NCBI RefSeq assembly: GCF_030116705.1
Contig: NZ_JAOTIK010000001.1
Location: 2,251,001 to 2,315,000, forward strand
Reading direction: 5' to 3'
Source: Streptomyces sp. ML-6
GTDB lineage: Bacteria; Actinomycetota; Actinomycetes; Streptomycetales; Streptomycetaceae
DNA: 64,000 nt
The notes under the pieces are model-generated. The model searched no databases, was not told the DNA's origin, and was given only the letters and a program-made list of their open reading frames with translations. Made by a program: the position numbers and the translations under genes. Every line of letters starts with the position of its first letter. The first letter of the stretch is position 1. Below, piece after piece: positions 45,881 to 54,172 of the stretch.

Positions 45881-46480
45881 ATGCGGCAGCTCTCCATCGC
45901 AGGAGCCTGGGTGCATGAACCCAAGGTCTTCCCGGACAGCCGCGGCAGCTTCCACGAGTGGTTCAAGGCCTCGGAGCTCAGCGAGGCCGTCGGGCACACG
46001 CTGCGGCTCGCGCAGGCGAACTTCTCCGTCTCCAGCCGGGGGACGCTGCGCGGCGTGCACTTCGCCGACGTGCCGCCGAGCCAGGCCAAGTACGTCAAGT
46101 GCGTGCGCGGCGCGGTGCTCGACGTGATCGTGGACATCCGGGTCGGCTCCCCCACGTACAAGCAGTGGGAGGCCGTCCGGCTCGACGACGTCGACCACCA
46201 CTCCGTCTACCTCGCCGAGGGGCTCGGCCACGCCTTCATGGCGCTGACGGACGACGCCTCGGTCGCCTACCTGTGCTCCGAGGGCTACTCGCCCGGCCGC
46301 GAGCACGGCATCAACCCGCTCGACCCCGAGCTGGGCATCGAGTGGCCGCAGGGCCTCACCCCGCTGCTGTCCGACAAGGACGCCGCGGCGCCCTCGCTGG
46401 CCGAGGCGGAGGCGCAGGGCCTGCTGCCCTCGTACGAGGCGTGCCAGGAGTACTACGCGCAGCTGCGCGCCCGCGGCTGA
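45881..46480 (+). CDS. rfbC: dTDP-4-dehydrorhamnose 3,5-epimerase, 199 aa
   Basis: Third enzyme of dTDP-L-rhamnose synthesis. Cupin fold with VFPDSRGSFHEWF, ANFSVSSRGTLRGVHF (catalytic His), VLDVIVDIRVGSPTY, YLAEGLGHAFMAL and EGYSPGREHGINPLDPEL. ATG at 45881 with AAGGA upstream. It is on the opposite strand from rfbA, rfbB and rfbD, but all four pathway genes lie within 5 kb. A strong hairpin follows. Confidence 0.95.
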   Translation: MRQLSIAGAWVHEPKVFPDSRGSFHEWFKASELSEAVGHTLRLAQANFSVSSRGTLRGVHFADVPPSQAKYVKCVRGAVLDVIVDIRVGSPTYKQWEAVRLDDVDHHSVYLAEGLGHAFMALTDDASVAYLCSEGYSPGREHGINPLDPELGIEWPQGLTPLLSDKDAAAPSLAEAEAQGLLPSYEACQEYYAQLRARG

Positions 46481-46498
46481 GCCCGGGCGGGAGAACGC

Positions 46499-46536
46499 CG
46501 GAGCCCCTGCGATCCGTACGGGTCGCAGGGGCTCCG
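46499..46536. terminator. Terminator between rfbC and the convergent methyltransferase gene
   Basis: CGGAGCCCCTGCGA (46499-46512) pairs perfectly with 46523-46536, 14 bp. The loop itself holds CCGTACGG. It is suitable for both convergent transcripts. Confidence 0.82.
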
Positions 46537-46593
46537 TGCTGTCGGAGAGGGGCGGCCGGCCCCTCACTCCGCGGCCGGCCCGTCACTCTGCGG

Positions 46594-47388
46594 TCAGCCC
46601 GTCACCCTCTTGATGCGCGAGCGCACCGGGGCGAAGGCCGAGCGCGGGCGGTGCAGGTTGCGGGCGCGGGTCAGGGCCGGCCAGAAGTCGGCGCGGAGCA
46701 GCGCCTCGGGCCGGACGGCGTTCTTGCGCACCAGCACCTCCTCGGGCACGTCCTGCGGGTCGGGTACGACGTACTCCTCGATGATCTTGTCGTACGCGTT
46801 CTTCAGGACGGTGTTCCCCGGGTCGGCGCCGAACACCACGACCACCCCGGTCGGTTCCGTGTCCACCTCGACGACCACCAGGTCGGGGCGGTAGCGGCGC
46901 AGCACCTGCGCCACCTTGTACACGTCGCCGGTCCAGTACTTGGTGTGCCGGTCGCGGGCCGCCTCGTCGACGTCGCGGGGCAGCATGTCGTCCAGCACGA
47001 TCACGCTCGACCAGCGGGAGTGCTTCTCCACGTTCATGAAGTCGCGCAGCGCGTACTCGAAGAGGTGCATGCCGTCGATGAAGGAGAGCTCCAGCTTCGG
47101 GTCCCCGCCCATCAGGTTGAGCGGGTCCCGGCGGGCGAGCGCGCGGAACGGGTTGCGGCCGTTGCGCAGGTGCAGCAGCGGGTCCTTGCGGGCGAAGAAG
47201 GCGTCACTCGTCGCCCTGACCAGGTGGACGTCGCAGCTGATGTCCGTCACGACCCGGAAGGCGGGGTCGACGGCGACGGAAGGGACCCGCGAGAGGGCCA
47301 GGCTTCTGCCGTCGTTGACCCCGATCTCCAGATAGTTCCGAGGACGGTAGATGCGGTGCAGATGGCGCAGGAACTCGTGGCGGTTCAC
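46594..47388 (-). CDS. Class I SAM-dependent methyltransferase-like protein, 264 aa
   Basis: Motif I is NYLEIGVNDGRSL near residue 18, followed by SVAVDPAF (acidic ribose-binding end) and LSFIDGMHLFEYALRDF, SVIVLDDMLPRD as later strands. This pattern occurs in methyltransferases acting on sugars and envelope polymers. GTG at 47388 (MNRHEFLRHLHR) is chosen; a TTG nine codons upstream is possible. It lies inside the glycopolymer cluster, on the rfb strand, behind an AT-rich gap of 156 bp. Confidence 0.78.
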   Translation of the reverse strand: MNRHEFLRHLHRIYRPRNYLEIGVNDGRSLALSRVPSVAVDPAFRVVTDISCDVHLVRATSDAFFARKDPLLHLRNGRNPFRALARRDPLNLMGGDPKLELSFIDGMHLFEYALRDFMNVEKHSRWSSVIVLDDMLPRDVDEAARDRHTKYWTGDVYKVAQVLRRYRPDLVVVEVDTEPTGVVVVFGADPGNTVLKNAYDKIIEEYVVPDPQDVPEEVLVRKNAVRPEALLRADFWPALTRARNLHRPRSAFAPVRSRIKRVTG

Positions 47389-47544
47389 GGGGAGCAGCCC
47401 TTCGAAGGAAACCAACTGGTCCGGTTCCCGGCGAAGTTACCTTATGACCATCCTGCGATGTAAGCGTTCTCCCTTATGCAAACCCTCGTTGCGAACATCT
47501 TTGAAATTTGACGGGATTCGACCGTCTGCCGGACCAATTCGTGA

Positions 47545-48429
47545 TCATGGCCGCTCGGCGGCAAGGAGCGCCGGGAACGCCTCCTCCAATGCCGCCCGCC
47601 AGTCCCGGACCGGTTCGATCCCGGCCCGTGCCCAGCCGTCGTGGCCCAGCACGCTGTACGCGGGCCGGGGCGCCGGCCGCACGAAGGCCTCGCTGGTCGT
47701 GGGGCGGACGCGGGCCGGGTCGGTGCCCAGGAGCCGGAAGATCTCCCGGGTGAAGCCGTACCAGGTCGTCTCGCCGCCGCTGGTGCCGTGGTAGACACCG
47801 GCGGGGGCGGTGCCCGCGAGGGCGGCCAGTCCGAGCCGGACCAGTCGGTCGGCCAGGTCGACGGTCCAGGTGGGCTGACCGCGCTGGTCGTCCACCACGT
47901 CGAGGGTGTCCTTGACGCCCTCCAGCTTGATCATCGTACGGACGAAGTTGCCGCCGCCCGCGCCGTACAGCCAGGCGGTGCGGACCACGTAGCCGGTGTC
48001 CGGCAGGGTGCTCAGCACGGCCTGCTCGCCGACCAGCTTGGTGCGGCCGTAGGCGCTGCGCGGTGCGGTCGGGTCGTCCTCGGCGTACGGCTTCTCGCCG
48101 TCGCCGGCGAAGACGTAGTCGGTGGAGACCTGGAGGAGCACGGCACCGTACTCGCGGCACGCCTCGGCGAGGACGGCCGGACCCGTGCCGTTGACCCGCA
48201 GCGCGGCGTCCTCCTGGGACTCGGCGTCGTCGACCGCGGTCCAGGCGGCGCAGTTCACCACGACGGCGGGGCGGTGCTCCTCGAAGGCAGCGCGCACCGA
48301 CGCGGGGTCGGCGACGTCGACGGCCGCCCGGTCCGCGGCGACCGCGGTGACGTCCTCGGCGGCGAGCCGGGCCAGGACGTCCCGGCCCAGCATCCCGCCG
48401 GCCCCGGTGACCAGCCAGACGGCGCTCAC
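47545..48429 (-). CDS. rfbD: dTDP-4-dehydrorhamnose reductase, 294 aa
   Basis: Last step to dTDP-L-rhamnose. Extended SDR: WLVTGAGGMLGRDV (NADPH loop), NCAAWTAVDDAE, QVSTDYVFAGDG and the catalytic SAYGRTKLVGE (YxxxK). GTG at 48429 overlaps the rfbB stop by 4 bp (GTGA), so it is the third gene of rfbA-rfbB-rfbD. Confidence 0.95.
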   Translation of the reverse strand: MSAVWLVTGAGGMLGRDVLARLAAEDVTAVAADRAAVDVADPASVRAAFEEHRPAVVVNCAAWTAVDDAESQEDAALRVNGTGPAVLAEACREYGAVLLQVSTDYVFAGDGEKPYAEDDPTAPRSAYGRTKLVGEQAVLSTLPDTGYVVRTAWLYGAGGGNFVRTMIKLEGVKDTLDVVDDQRGQPTWTVDLADRLVRLGLAALAGTAPAGVYHGTSGGETTWYGFTREIFRLLGTDPARVRPTTSEAFVRPAPRPAYSVLGHDGWARAGIEPVRDWRAALEEAFPALLAAERP

Positions 48430-49412
48430 AGGGCGGCCCTCTCCTTCAGCGGCTCCCACCAGGCGCGGTTGTCGCGGTACCACTGCACGGTCTCGGCGAG
48501 GCCGGTGCGGAAGTCCTTGCGGGGCTCGTAGCCGAGCTCCTCACGGATCTTGGTGCAGTCGACCGAGTAGCGGCGGTCGTGGCCCTTGCGGTCCTCGACG
48601 TAGGTGACGCTGGTGTCCCAGTCGGCACCGCAGGCGTCCAGCAGCAGCTGGGTGAGCTCCTTGTTGGAGAGCTCGGTGCCGCCGCCGATGTTGTAGACCT
48701 CGCCGGCCCGGCCCTTGGTGCGGACCAGCTCGATGCCCTGGACGTGGTCGTCGATGTGCAGCCAGTCGCGGACGTTGGCGCCGTCGCCGTAGAGCGGGAC
48801 GGTCCCGCCGTCCAGCAGGTTGGTGACGAAGAGCGGAATGACCTTCTCGGGGAAGTGGTGGTGCCCGTAGTTGTTGGAGCAGCGGGTCACCCGCACGTCG
48901 AGGCCGTGGGTGCGGTGGTACGAGAGCGCGATCAGGTCGCTGGACGCCTTGGCCGCGGAGTACGGCGAGTTGGGCGCGAGCGGGTGGGTCTCGGGCCAGG
49001 AACCCTCGTCGATCGAGCCGTAGACCTCGTCGGTGGAGATGTGCACGAAGGTCTTGATGCCGGCCAGGTGCGCGGCGTGGATCAGGGTGTGGGTGCCCAC
49101 GACGTTGGTGCGGACGAACTCGGCGCCGCCGTCGATGGAACGGTCCACGTGGGACTCGGCGGCGAAGTGCACCACCTGGTCGTGCTCGGCCATCAGCTTG
49201 GCGACCAGCTCCGGGTCGCAGATGTCGCCCTGGACGAACCTGAAGCCGGGGTGGTCGCGCACCTCGTCGAGGTTGGCCGGGTTGCCCGCGTAGGTGAGCT
49301 TGTCGAGCACGGTGACGGCGACGTCGCCGGGGCCCTGGGGGCCGAGCACCGTACGGACGTAGTGCGAGCCGATGAAGCCGGCGCCGCCGGTCACCAGGAT
49401 GTTGGTGGTCAT
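48426..49412 (-). CDS. rfbB: dTDP-glucose 4,6-dehydratase, 328 aa
   Basis: Second step of dTDP-rhamnose synthesis; NAD-dependent. NILVTGGAGFIGSHYV, FAAESHVDRSID, HISTDEVYGSID and the catalytic SPYSAAKASSDL (YxxxK) are all present, with RCSNNYGHHHFPEK later. ATG at 49412 overlaps the rfbA stop (ATGA). Confidence 0.96.
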   Translation of the reverse strand: MTTNILVTGGAGFIGSHYVRTVLGPQGPGDVAVTVLDKLTYAGNPANLDEVRDHPGFRFVQGDICDPELVAKLMAEHDQVVHFAAESHVDRSIDGGAEFVRTNVVGTHTLIHAAHLAGIKTFVHISTDEVYGSIDEGSWPETHPLAPNSPYSAAKASSDLIALSYHRTHGLDVRVTRCSNNYGHHHFPEKVIPLFVTNLLDGGTVPLYGDGANVRDWLHIDDHVQGIELVRTKGRAGEVYNIGGGTELSNKELTQLLLDACGADWDTSVTYVEDRKGHDRRYSVDCTKIREELGYEPRKDFRTGLAETVQWYRDNRAWWEPLKERAAL

Positions 49413-50479
49413 GAGGAGATCTGCACCTTGCTGTGGTCGCCGAGCACGAGTCGGTGGGCGGACGGGGAACGGGGGGCGGGGGTCACCTCGACGTCGCGGC
49501 CGATGAGCGACGCCTCGACGCGACGGACACCCGCGATGGAGGCGCCCCGCAGGACGATGGAGTACTCGATCTCGCTGTCCTCGATGCGGACGTCCTCCGA
49601 GACCGAGGTGAACGGGCCCACGTACGCGCCGCTGATCACCGAACGGGCGCCGATGATCGCGGGCCCGACGATGCGGCTGCCGCTGACCTTGGCGCCCGGC
49701 TCGATCCGGACCCGGCCGATGATCTCGCTGTCCGCGTCGACCTCGGCGCCCTCCTGGAACGGCTCGACGGCCTCCAGGACGGTCCGGTTGACCTCCAGCA
49801 TGTCGGTGACGTTGCCGGTGTCCTTCCAGTAGCCGCGGATCGTGGTGGACCGCACGTCGCGCTTCTGGTCGATCAGCCACTGGATGGCGTGCGTGATCTC
49901 CAGCTCGCCGCGCCAGGACGGCTCGATCGAGCGGACGGCCTCGTGGATGGCGGGGGTGAAAAGGTAGACGCCGACGAGCGCCAGATCGCTCTTGGGCTCC
50001 TTCGGCTTCTCCTCCAGGGCCACCACCCGGCCCGCGGCGTCGAGTTCCGCGACGCCGAAGGAGGTCGGGTTGGGCACCTGGGTCAGCAGGATCTGCGCGT
50101 CGGGCCGGTCCGAGCGGAACTCGTCCACCAGCCCGGTGATCCCGCCGACGATGAAGTTGTCGCCGAGGTACATGACGAAGTCGTCGTCGCCCAGGAAGTC
50201 CCGGGCGATCAGCACCGCGTGGGCGAGGCCGAGCGGCTCCTCCTGCGGGATATACGTGACCTCGATGCCGAGCGCGGAACCGTCACCGACCGCCTCGCGG
50301 ATCTCGGGCGCGGTGTCGCCCACGATGATGCCGACCTCGGTGATGCCCGCTTCCGCGATGGCTTCCAGCCCGTAGAACAGCACGGGCTTGTTCGCCACGG
50401 GCACCAGCTGCTTGGCCGAGGTGTGTGTGATGGGACGCAGGCGGGTGCCGGCCCCTCCGGATAGTACGAGAGCCTTCAC
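49409..50479 (-). CDS. rfbA: Glucose-1-phosphate thymidylyltransferase (long form), 356 aa
   Basis: Makes dTDP-glucose. The nucleotidyltransferase core begins KALVLSGGAGTRLRPITHTS, then YGLEAIAEAGI and MYLGDNFIVGGI. The C-terminal third is a left-handed beta-helix (GRVRIEPGAKVSGSRIVG), the actinobacterial long form. GTG at 50479 gives this conserved start, with GGGGAC 8 nt upstream; an ATG five codons upstream is possible. It leads the rfbA-rfbB-rfbD operon with 4-bp overlaps. TAAAAT on the minus strand near 50534 may be its -10. Confidence 0.94.
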   Translation of the reverse strand: MKALVLSGGAGTRLRPITHTSAKQLVPVANKPVLFYGLEAIAEAGITEVGIIVGDTAPEIREAVGDGSALGIEVTYIPQEEPLGLAHAVLIARDFLGDDDFVMYLGDNFIVGGITGLVDEFRSDRPDAQILLTQVPNPTSFGVAELDAAGRVVALEEKPKEPKSDLALVGVYLFTPAIHEAVRSIEPSWRGELEITHAIQWLIDQKRDVRSTTIRGYWKDTGNVTDMLEVNRTVLEAVEPFQEGAEVDADSEIIGRVRIEPGAKVSGSRIVGPAIIGARSVISGAYVGPFTSVSEDVRIEDSEIEYSIVLRGASIAGVRRVEASLIGRDVEVTPAPRSPSAHRLVLGDHSKVQISS

Positions 50480-50626
50480 GTGAGCAGTCCCCATAACGAT
50501 CTGTCGGTCCTGTCGCGGGCGCGACGTCCGAACGATTTTACTGATGCTTCCCTGTTGCTTCTCCGCGTGTTCTCCGGCGGATCGGCCGGTTCTGGCCGTC
50601 GGCTCCGCGCAGGGCGCGAGCGGCCG

Positions 50627-51853
50627 TCATCCCGCGTGCAGCCGCTCCTTCCAGCGCCGCATGTCGCGGCGCATTCTGCGGACCACCCGGCGGGACAGCG
50701 AGGCCCGGCGGGCGGCGGCCTTCGGCTGCTCGATGCGCTTGCCGTCGTGCCAGTCCGGCACCGTGACCTCGTAGTTGGAATCGGCCAGACCGGCCGACTT
50801 GTCGCGGAAGTACGGGTACGCGAGGTAGAGCGTCCGGCCGTCGCGGGAGGCGACCACCTCCGGGATCGTCTTCGCCCGGAGGTAGCGCACCATCTCGACG
50901 AGCAGATCCGTCCGGCCCAGTGCCACACAGGCCAGACGCAGCCGCTCCGACACCTTGATCAGCCGGGCCACGCCGTCGTCCCAGTACGTGGCCATCAGCG
51001 GAGCCGCGAGTTCCATCTTGTGCCGACGAACTTCCTCGGATTCCCGCAGCACGACGGGGCCGAACTGCTGGAGCATTCCGACCGTGAAGGGCCGGACCAT
51101 CAGGAAATCCCGCTTCGGCCCCGCGGGTTCGAGACGGTGGATGAGCGCCATCATGGCGCGCATCGCATCGAAACGCCATTCGTAGTTGCCGCTCTTGGTG
51201 ACATGCTTCCCGTCCTCACGGCCCACCAGGTAATAGCAGACGTAATTGGAGATCACCGAGACGCCGGATCCGCGCAGATACGCCTCCATCGTGAAGAGGG
51301 CGTCCTCACCGGTCCTGAGATTCTCGTCGAACCGCAGGGAGAGACGTTCCAGGAGTTCGCGCCGGAAGAGCTTCTGCGCGCTCAGGGTGTAAATGACCTT
51401 GGAGTTGTAGACGTCGACGCGTTCCTTCGTGGCCCGCCACATGGACTGGGGCGCCCCCCTGTTCACGCCGACCACCTTGCCGAGCACCACATCGGTGCCG
51501 GCCCGGTCCGCCATGGCCACCATCCGCTCCAGGGCCTCTTCGCCGAAGTAGTCGTCCGCGTCCAGGAAGAAGACGTAACGACCCCGGGCCATACCGATTC
51601 CCACATTCCGCGGACCGCTGGGTCCACCGGAATTCTTCTGCCTGACCACTCTGGTCGGGACCTTCGATCTGGCCGCGAACTCCTCCAGGTACTCCCCTGT
51701 GCCGTCGGTGGAGCCGTCGTCGACCGCGACGATTTCGATCCGGTCGGCGCCGATGGTCTGTGCCTCCACCGATTCGAGACAGCGAATGAGGTAGGGCATT
51801 GCCTCATATGCACCGACAACGACGGTCACGTCAGGAATTTGCGTCTCGTTCAC
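50627..51853 (-). CDS. Family 2 glycosyltransferase, 408 aa
   Basis: GT-A domain with VTVVVGAYEAMPYL, VDDGSTDGT, FLDADDYFGEEAL (DXD-type metal site) and RTGEDALFTMEAYL. After it comes a helical segment (NYVCYYLVGREDGKH) that clearly resembles the same region of the 680-aa enzyme at 43752 (NYTCYYYSRRDDGQN), so the two are paralogues, this one without most of the C-terminal beta domains. The GTG at 51853 lacks a good ribosome binding site, so the start is uncertain. A basic C-terminus ends RRDMRRWKERLHAG. Confidence 0.87.
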   Translation of the reverse strand: MNETQIPDVTVVVGAYEAMPYLIRCLESVEAQTIGADRIEIVAVDDGSTDGTGEYLEEFAARSKVPTRVVRQKNSGGPSGPRNVGIGMARGRYVFFLDADDYFGEEALERMVAMADRAGTDVVLGKVVGVNRGAPQSMWRATKERVDVYNSKVIYTLSAQKLFRRELLERLSLRFDENLRTGEDALFTMEAYLRGSGVSVISNYVCYYLVGREDGKHVTKSGNYEWRFDAMRAMMALIHRLEPAGPKRDFLMVRPFTVGMLQQFGPVVLRESEEVRRHKMELAAPLMATYWDDGVARLIKVSERLRLACVALGRTDLLVEMVRYLRAKTIPEVVASRDGRTLYLAYPYFRDKSAGLADSNYEVTVPDWHDGKRIEQPKAAARRASLSRRVVRRMRRDMRRWKERLHAG

Positions 51854-51925
51854 ACAAACAGAAGACAGCCCGACCCACCCGTTGGTTGTTCCACGCCACA
51901 CGGCCAAATGGTGATACTCATCACA

Positions 51926-51964
51926 AAGGCCCGGCGCAACCCTTCGAGGGCTATGCCGGGCCTT
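51926..51964 (-). terminator. Terminator after the CDP-glycerol transferase gene
   Basis: AAGGCCCGGC (51926-51935) pairs with GCCGGGCCTT (51955-51964), 10 bp, with an inner CCCT/AGGG helix. On the minus strand it is followed by TTGTGATGAG. Confidence 0.72.
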
Positions 51965-51994
51965 GCTCAATCATGTAATGCAGATGGTTGACTT

Positions 51995-54040
51995 TCAGCC
52001 ACTCACCGGTTCGCCCAGGCTCTTGTTCACCCCGGCGTTCCGCGCCTCCGACCTGGCCGCCAGCGCCTTCACCGCCGTGTTGAACTGCACGATCGAGGTG
52101 GGCTCGTCCGGACCGAGGAGGTACTGCTTCAGCTCCAGGCGGGCATCCGCCAGCGCGTCCGAGGCCGGATCCGTCACCGCGGTGAGCAGCTCGTCCAGCT
52201 CGGCCGCCGAGTTGGAGAGGATCACCGCGGCACGCACCGCGGTGTTCTGCCGGCGGAACTCCTCCTCGCCCAGCTCGGCCGAGTCCGTGACCGCGTAGGG
52301 CTTGCCGCTCGCGATGAAGTCGGACACCACGCTGGAGATGTCCGAGACCATGGCGTCCGACTCGTTGAAGCAGTCGTACAGCCGCATCTGAGCACCGGTG
52401 ATGACCCGGTGCTCCCACCAGCCCTGCGACCGCCAGGACGCCGCGTTCCACTCGTCCCTGAGCCGGGCGGTCTCGGCCTCGCGGGCCGGGTCGGCCAGCG
52501 AGTCGCGGGACAGCTCCGCCTCGTCCCGTGCGACGCGCCCGCCACCGGCCAGCTCGGCCAGCCGTGCCTCGATACGGGCCATCTCGGCCCGCGCCTCGTC
52601 CCGCTCGCCCCGCCCGGCGGCCGCCTGCTCGGCCCAGCGGGGGTCGGTGACGCGTGCGGCGGCGGCCTGCTCGATCATCGCGGTGATGCGCTGGTGCACC
52701 GCCTTGGCCCTGGCACTGCGGGTGCCGGTGAAGGGGTGCGGCTTGTACAGCAGCCGGACCGGCCGCTCGGCCTCCAGCAGCCGCCTGACGATGTTCTCGC
52801 CGGCCAGCAGCAGGGAGGTGTTGCCCGGGTTGTCGTCCCAGCCCTCCCAGGTGGGGGCGTACAGCACGGTGGGGATCGGGTTGCGCTGTGTACCGGACCA
52901 CGACTGGATGGTGGCCAGCTGCGGGCGGCCCACCTCCACGATGTCCTCGTCGCGCACACCGACGTCGGCCAGCGCGTAACGGTCGCGGCCGGCCCGGCCC
53001 GCGGTCCACACCTCGTCGTAGACCTTGCTGTACGGGTTGACGCTGGCGATCTTGTCGCTGTCGCCGTGGCCGATGAAGACGTGCTTCATGGTCGGCACCC
53101 GGAGCAGGTGGATGTTCTTGCCGACATTGGCCGCGTAGAGCGCGACCCGCACCGACGACAGGTCCAGGTTCATCAGGTGCACGCCACCGGGAACGCAGAG
53201 CACCGGCACCGAGGTCTCGGCGAGCTGCGGCAGGATGTTGCGCTCGCGCAGCAGGATCATCGGTCGGCCCTCGACCTGGGCCATGGTCTCCAGCCACATG
53301 TTGGCCTGGTAGGCCGACTCCTTGGACCCCGAGAAGTAGAGGACCACGGTCGGCTTGTACTCGCCCAGCCAGGCGTCCACCGCCTCCAGCACCTTGTCCG
53401 CGGAGCTCACGAGCCGCTTCGGACGGATGTACGGCAGGAGGAGCAGCAGGTAGACGAGTGCCAGCGCCAGCGTCAGGCCGAGGCCCGCATAGGCGATGCC
53501 GTCCACCCCGGTCTCGACCGCGACCAGCACGCCCACCATGGAGAAGGCGTCCAGGTGCAGCATCTTCTCCGCGGGCCTGCTCATCAGGCTCTGCGGCGGG
53601 GCGTCCGAGATCCGCACCGCTGCGAGATCGATGTTGCGGGTGGCCACCGGCAGCTTACGCCGCAGCCTGATCAGCGTGACGATGGTGCTCTGCGGCGCCT
53701 GGAGTCCGTAGAACGCCAGCAGACAGGCGACCGTCACGTAGAAGAGCGGCTCCTCGCCGTACCCCATGCGGGAGAGCAGCAGGATGAGCAGCAGCTGACG
53801 GACCAGGAAGCGGATCGAAAGCCCGGCCCGGACCGCGGCGAGCCGGTTGATCAGATAGCTGCCGCAATGGTGCAGATACCGGTCCGCGAGATAGGTGATC
53901 GCAGCGGCCGCGGCGAAGAACCAGAGATTGGGGAGTATTGCCGCGAGCATTATGCACGGGAACCCCAGAGCCACCAGGAGCGCGGCGACCAGCTCCGAAC
54001 CGCTGCCCACCCGAGCCAAGCGCATGGCTTTCGAAATCAC
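51995..54040 (-). CDS. Membrane CDP-glycerol glycerophosphotransferase-type polymerase, 681 aa
   Basis: Polymerises or primes a polyol-phosphate chain (TagF/TarL class). The N-terminal 210 residues contain several membrane helices (LVAALLVALGFPCIMLAAIL, LWFFAAAAAITYL, FYVTVACLLAFYGL, LGLTLALALVYLLLLLPYI). The catalytic domain follows with HVFIGHGDSDKIA, VLYAPTWEGWDD, LLYKPHPFTG and VSDISSVVSDFI. Between KPHP and SDISS lies an unusual charged helical insert (EARAEMARIEARLAELAGGG). GTG at 54040 with GGGAGCGG upstream. It is downstream of the CDP-polyol synthase gene. Confidence 0.9.
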   Translation of the reverse strand: MISKAMRLARVGSGSELVAALLVALGFPCIMLAAILPNLWFFAAAAAITYLADRYLHHCGSYLINRLAAVRAGLSIRFLVRQLLLILLLSRMGYGEEPLFYVTVACLLAFYGLQAPQSTIVTLIRLRRKLPVATRNIDLAAVRISDAPPQSLMSRPAEKMLHLDAFSMVGVLVAVETGVDGIAYAGLGLTLALALVYLLLLLPYIRPKRLVSSADKVLEAVDAWLGEYKPTVVLYFSGSKESAYQANMWLETMAQVEGRPMILLRERNILPQLAETSVPVLCVPGGVHLMNLDLSSVRVALYAANVGKNIHLLRVPTMKHVFIGHGDSDKIASVNPYSKVYDEVWTAGRAGRDRYALADVGVRDEDIVEVGRPQLATIQSWSGTQRNPIPTVLYAPTWEGWDDNPGNTSLLLAGENIVRRLLEAERPVRLLYKPHPFTGTRSARAKAVHQRITAMIEQAAAARVTDPRWAEQAAAGRGERDEARAEMARIEARLAELAGGGRVARDEAELSRDSLADPAREAETARLRDEWNAASWRSQGWWEHRVITGAQMRLYDCFNESDAMVSDISSVVSDFIASGKPYAVTDSAELGEEEFRRQNTAVRAAVILSNSAAELDELLTAVTDPASDALADARLELKQYLLGPDEPTSIVQFNTAVKALAARSEARNAGVNKSLGEPVSG

Positions 54041-54108
54041 GAAGTACCGCTCCCGAGGGTGCCGACTTGCTTACCTTACGAGGGGAATGTGAAGGCAGAG
54101 CTTCACGA

Positions 54109-54153
54109 ATTCGGACCCCTGCGATCGCTTTTGGCGACTGCAGGGGTCCGAAT
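54109..54153 (-). terminator. Terminator after the CDP-polyol synthase gene
   Basis: ATTCGGACCCCTGC (54109-54122) pairs perfectly with 54140-54153, 14 bp. The loop can form TCGC/GCGA. Confidence 0.8.
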
Positions 54154-54172
54154 GATCGATTGTCAAGCAGTA

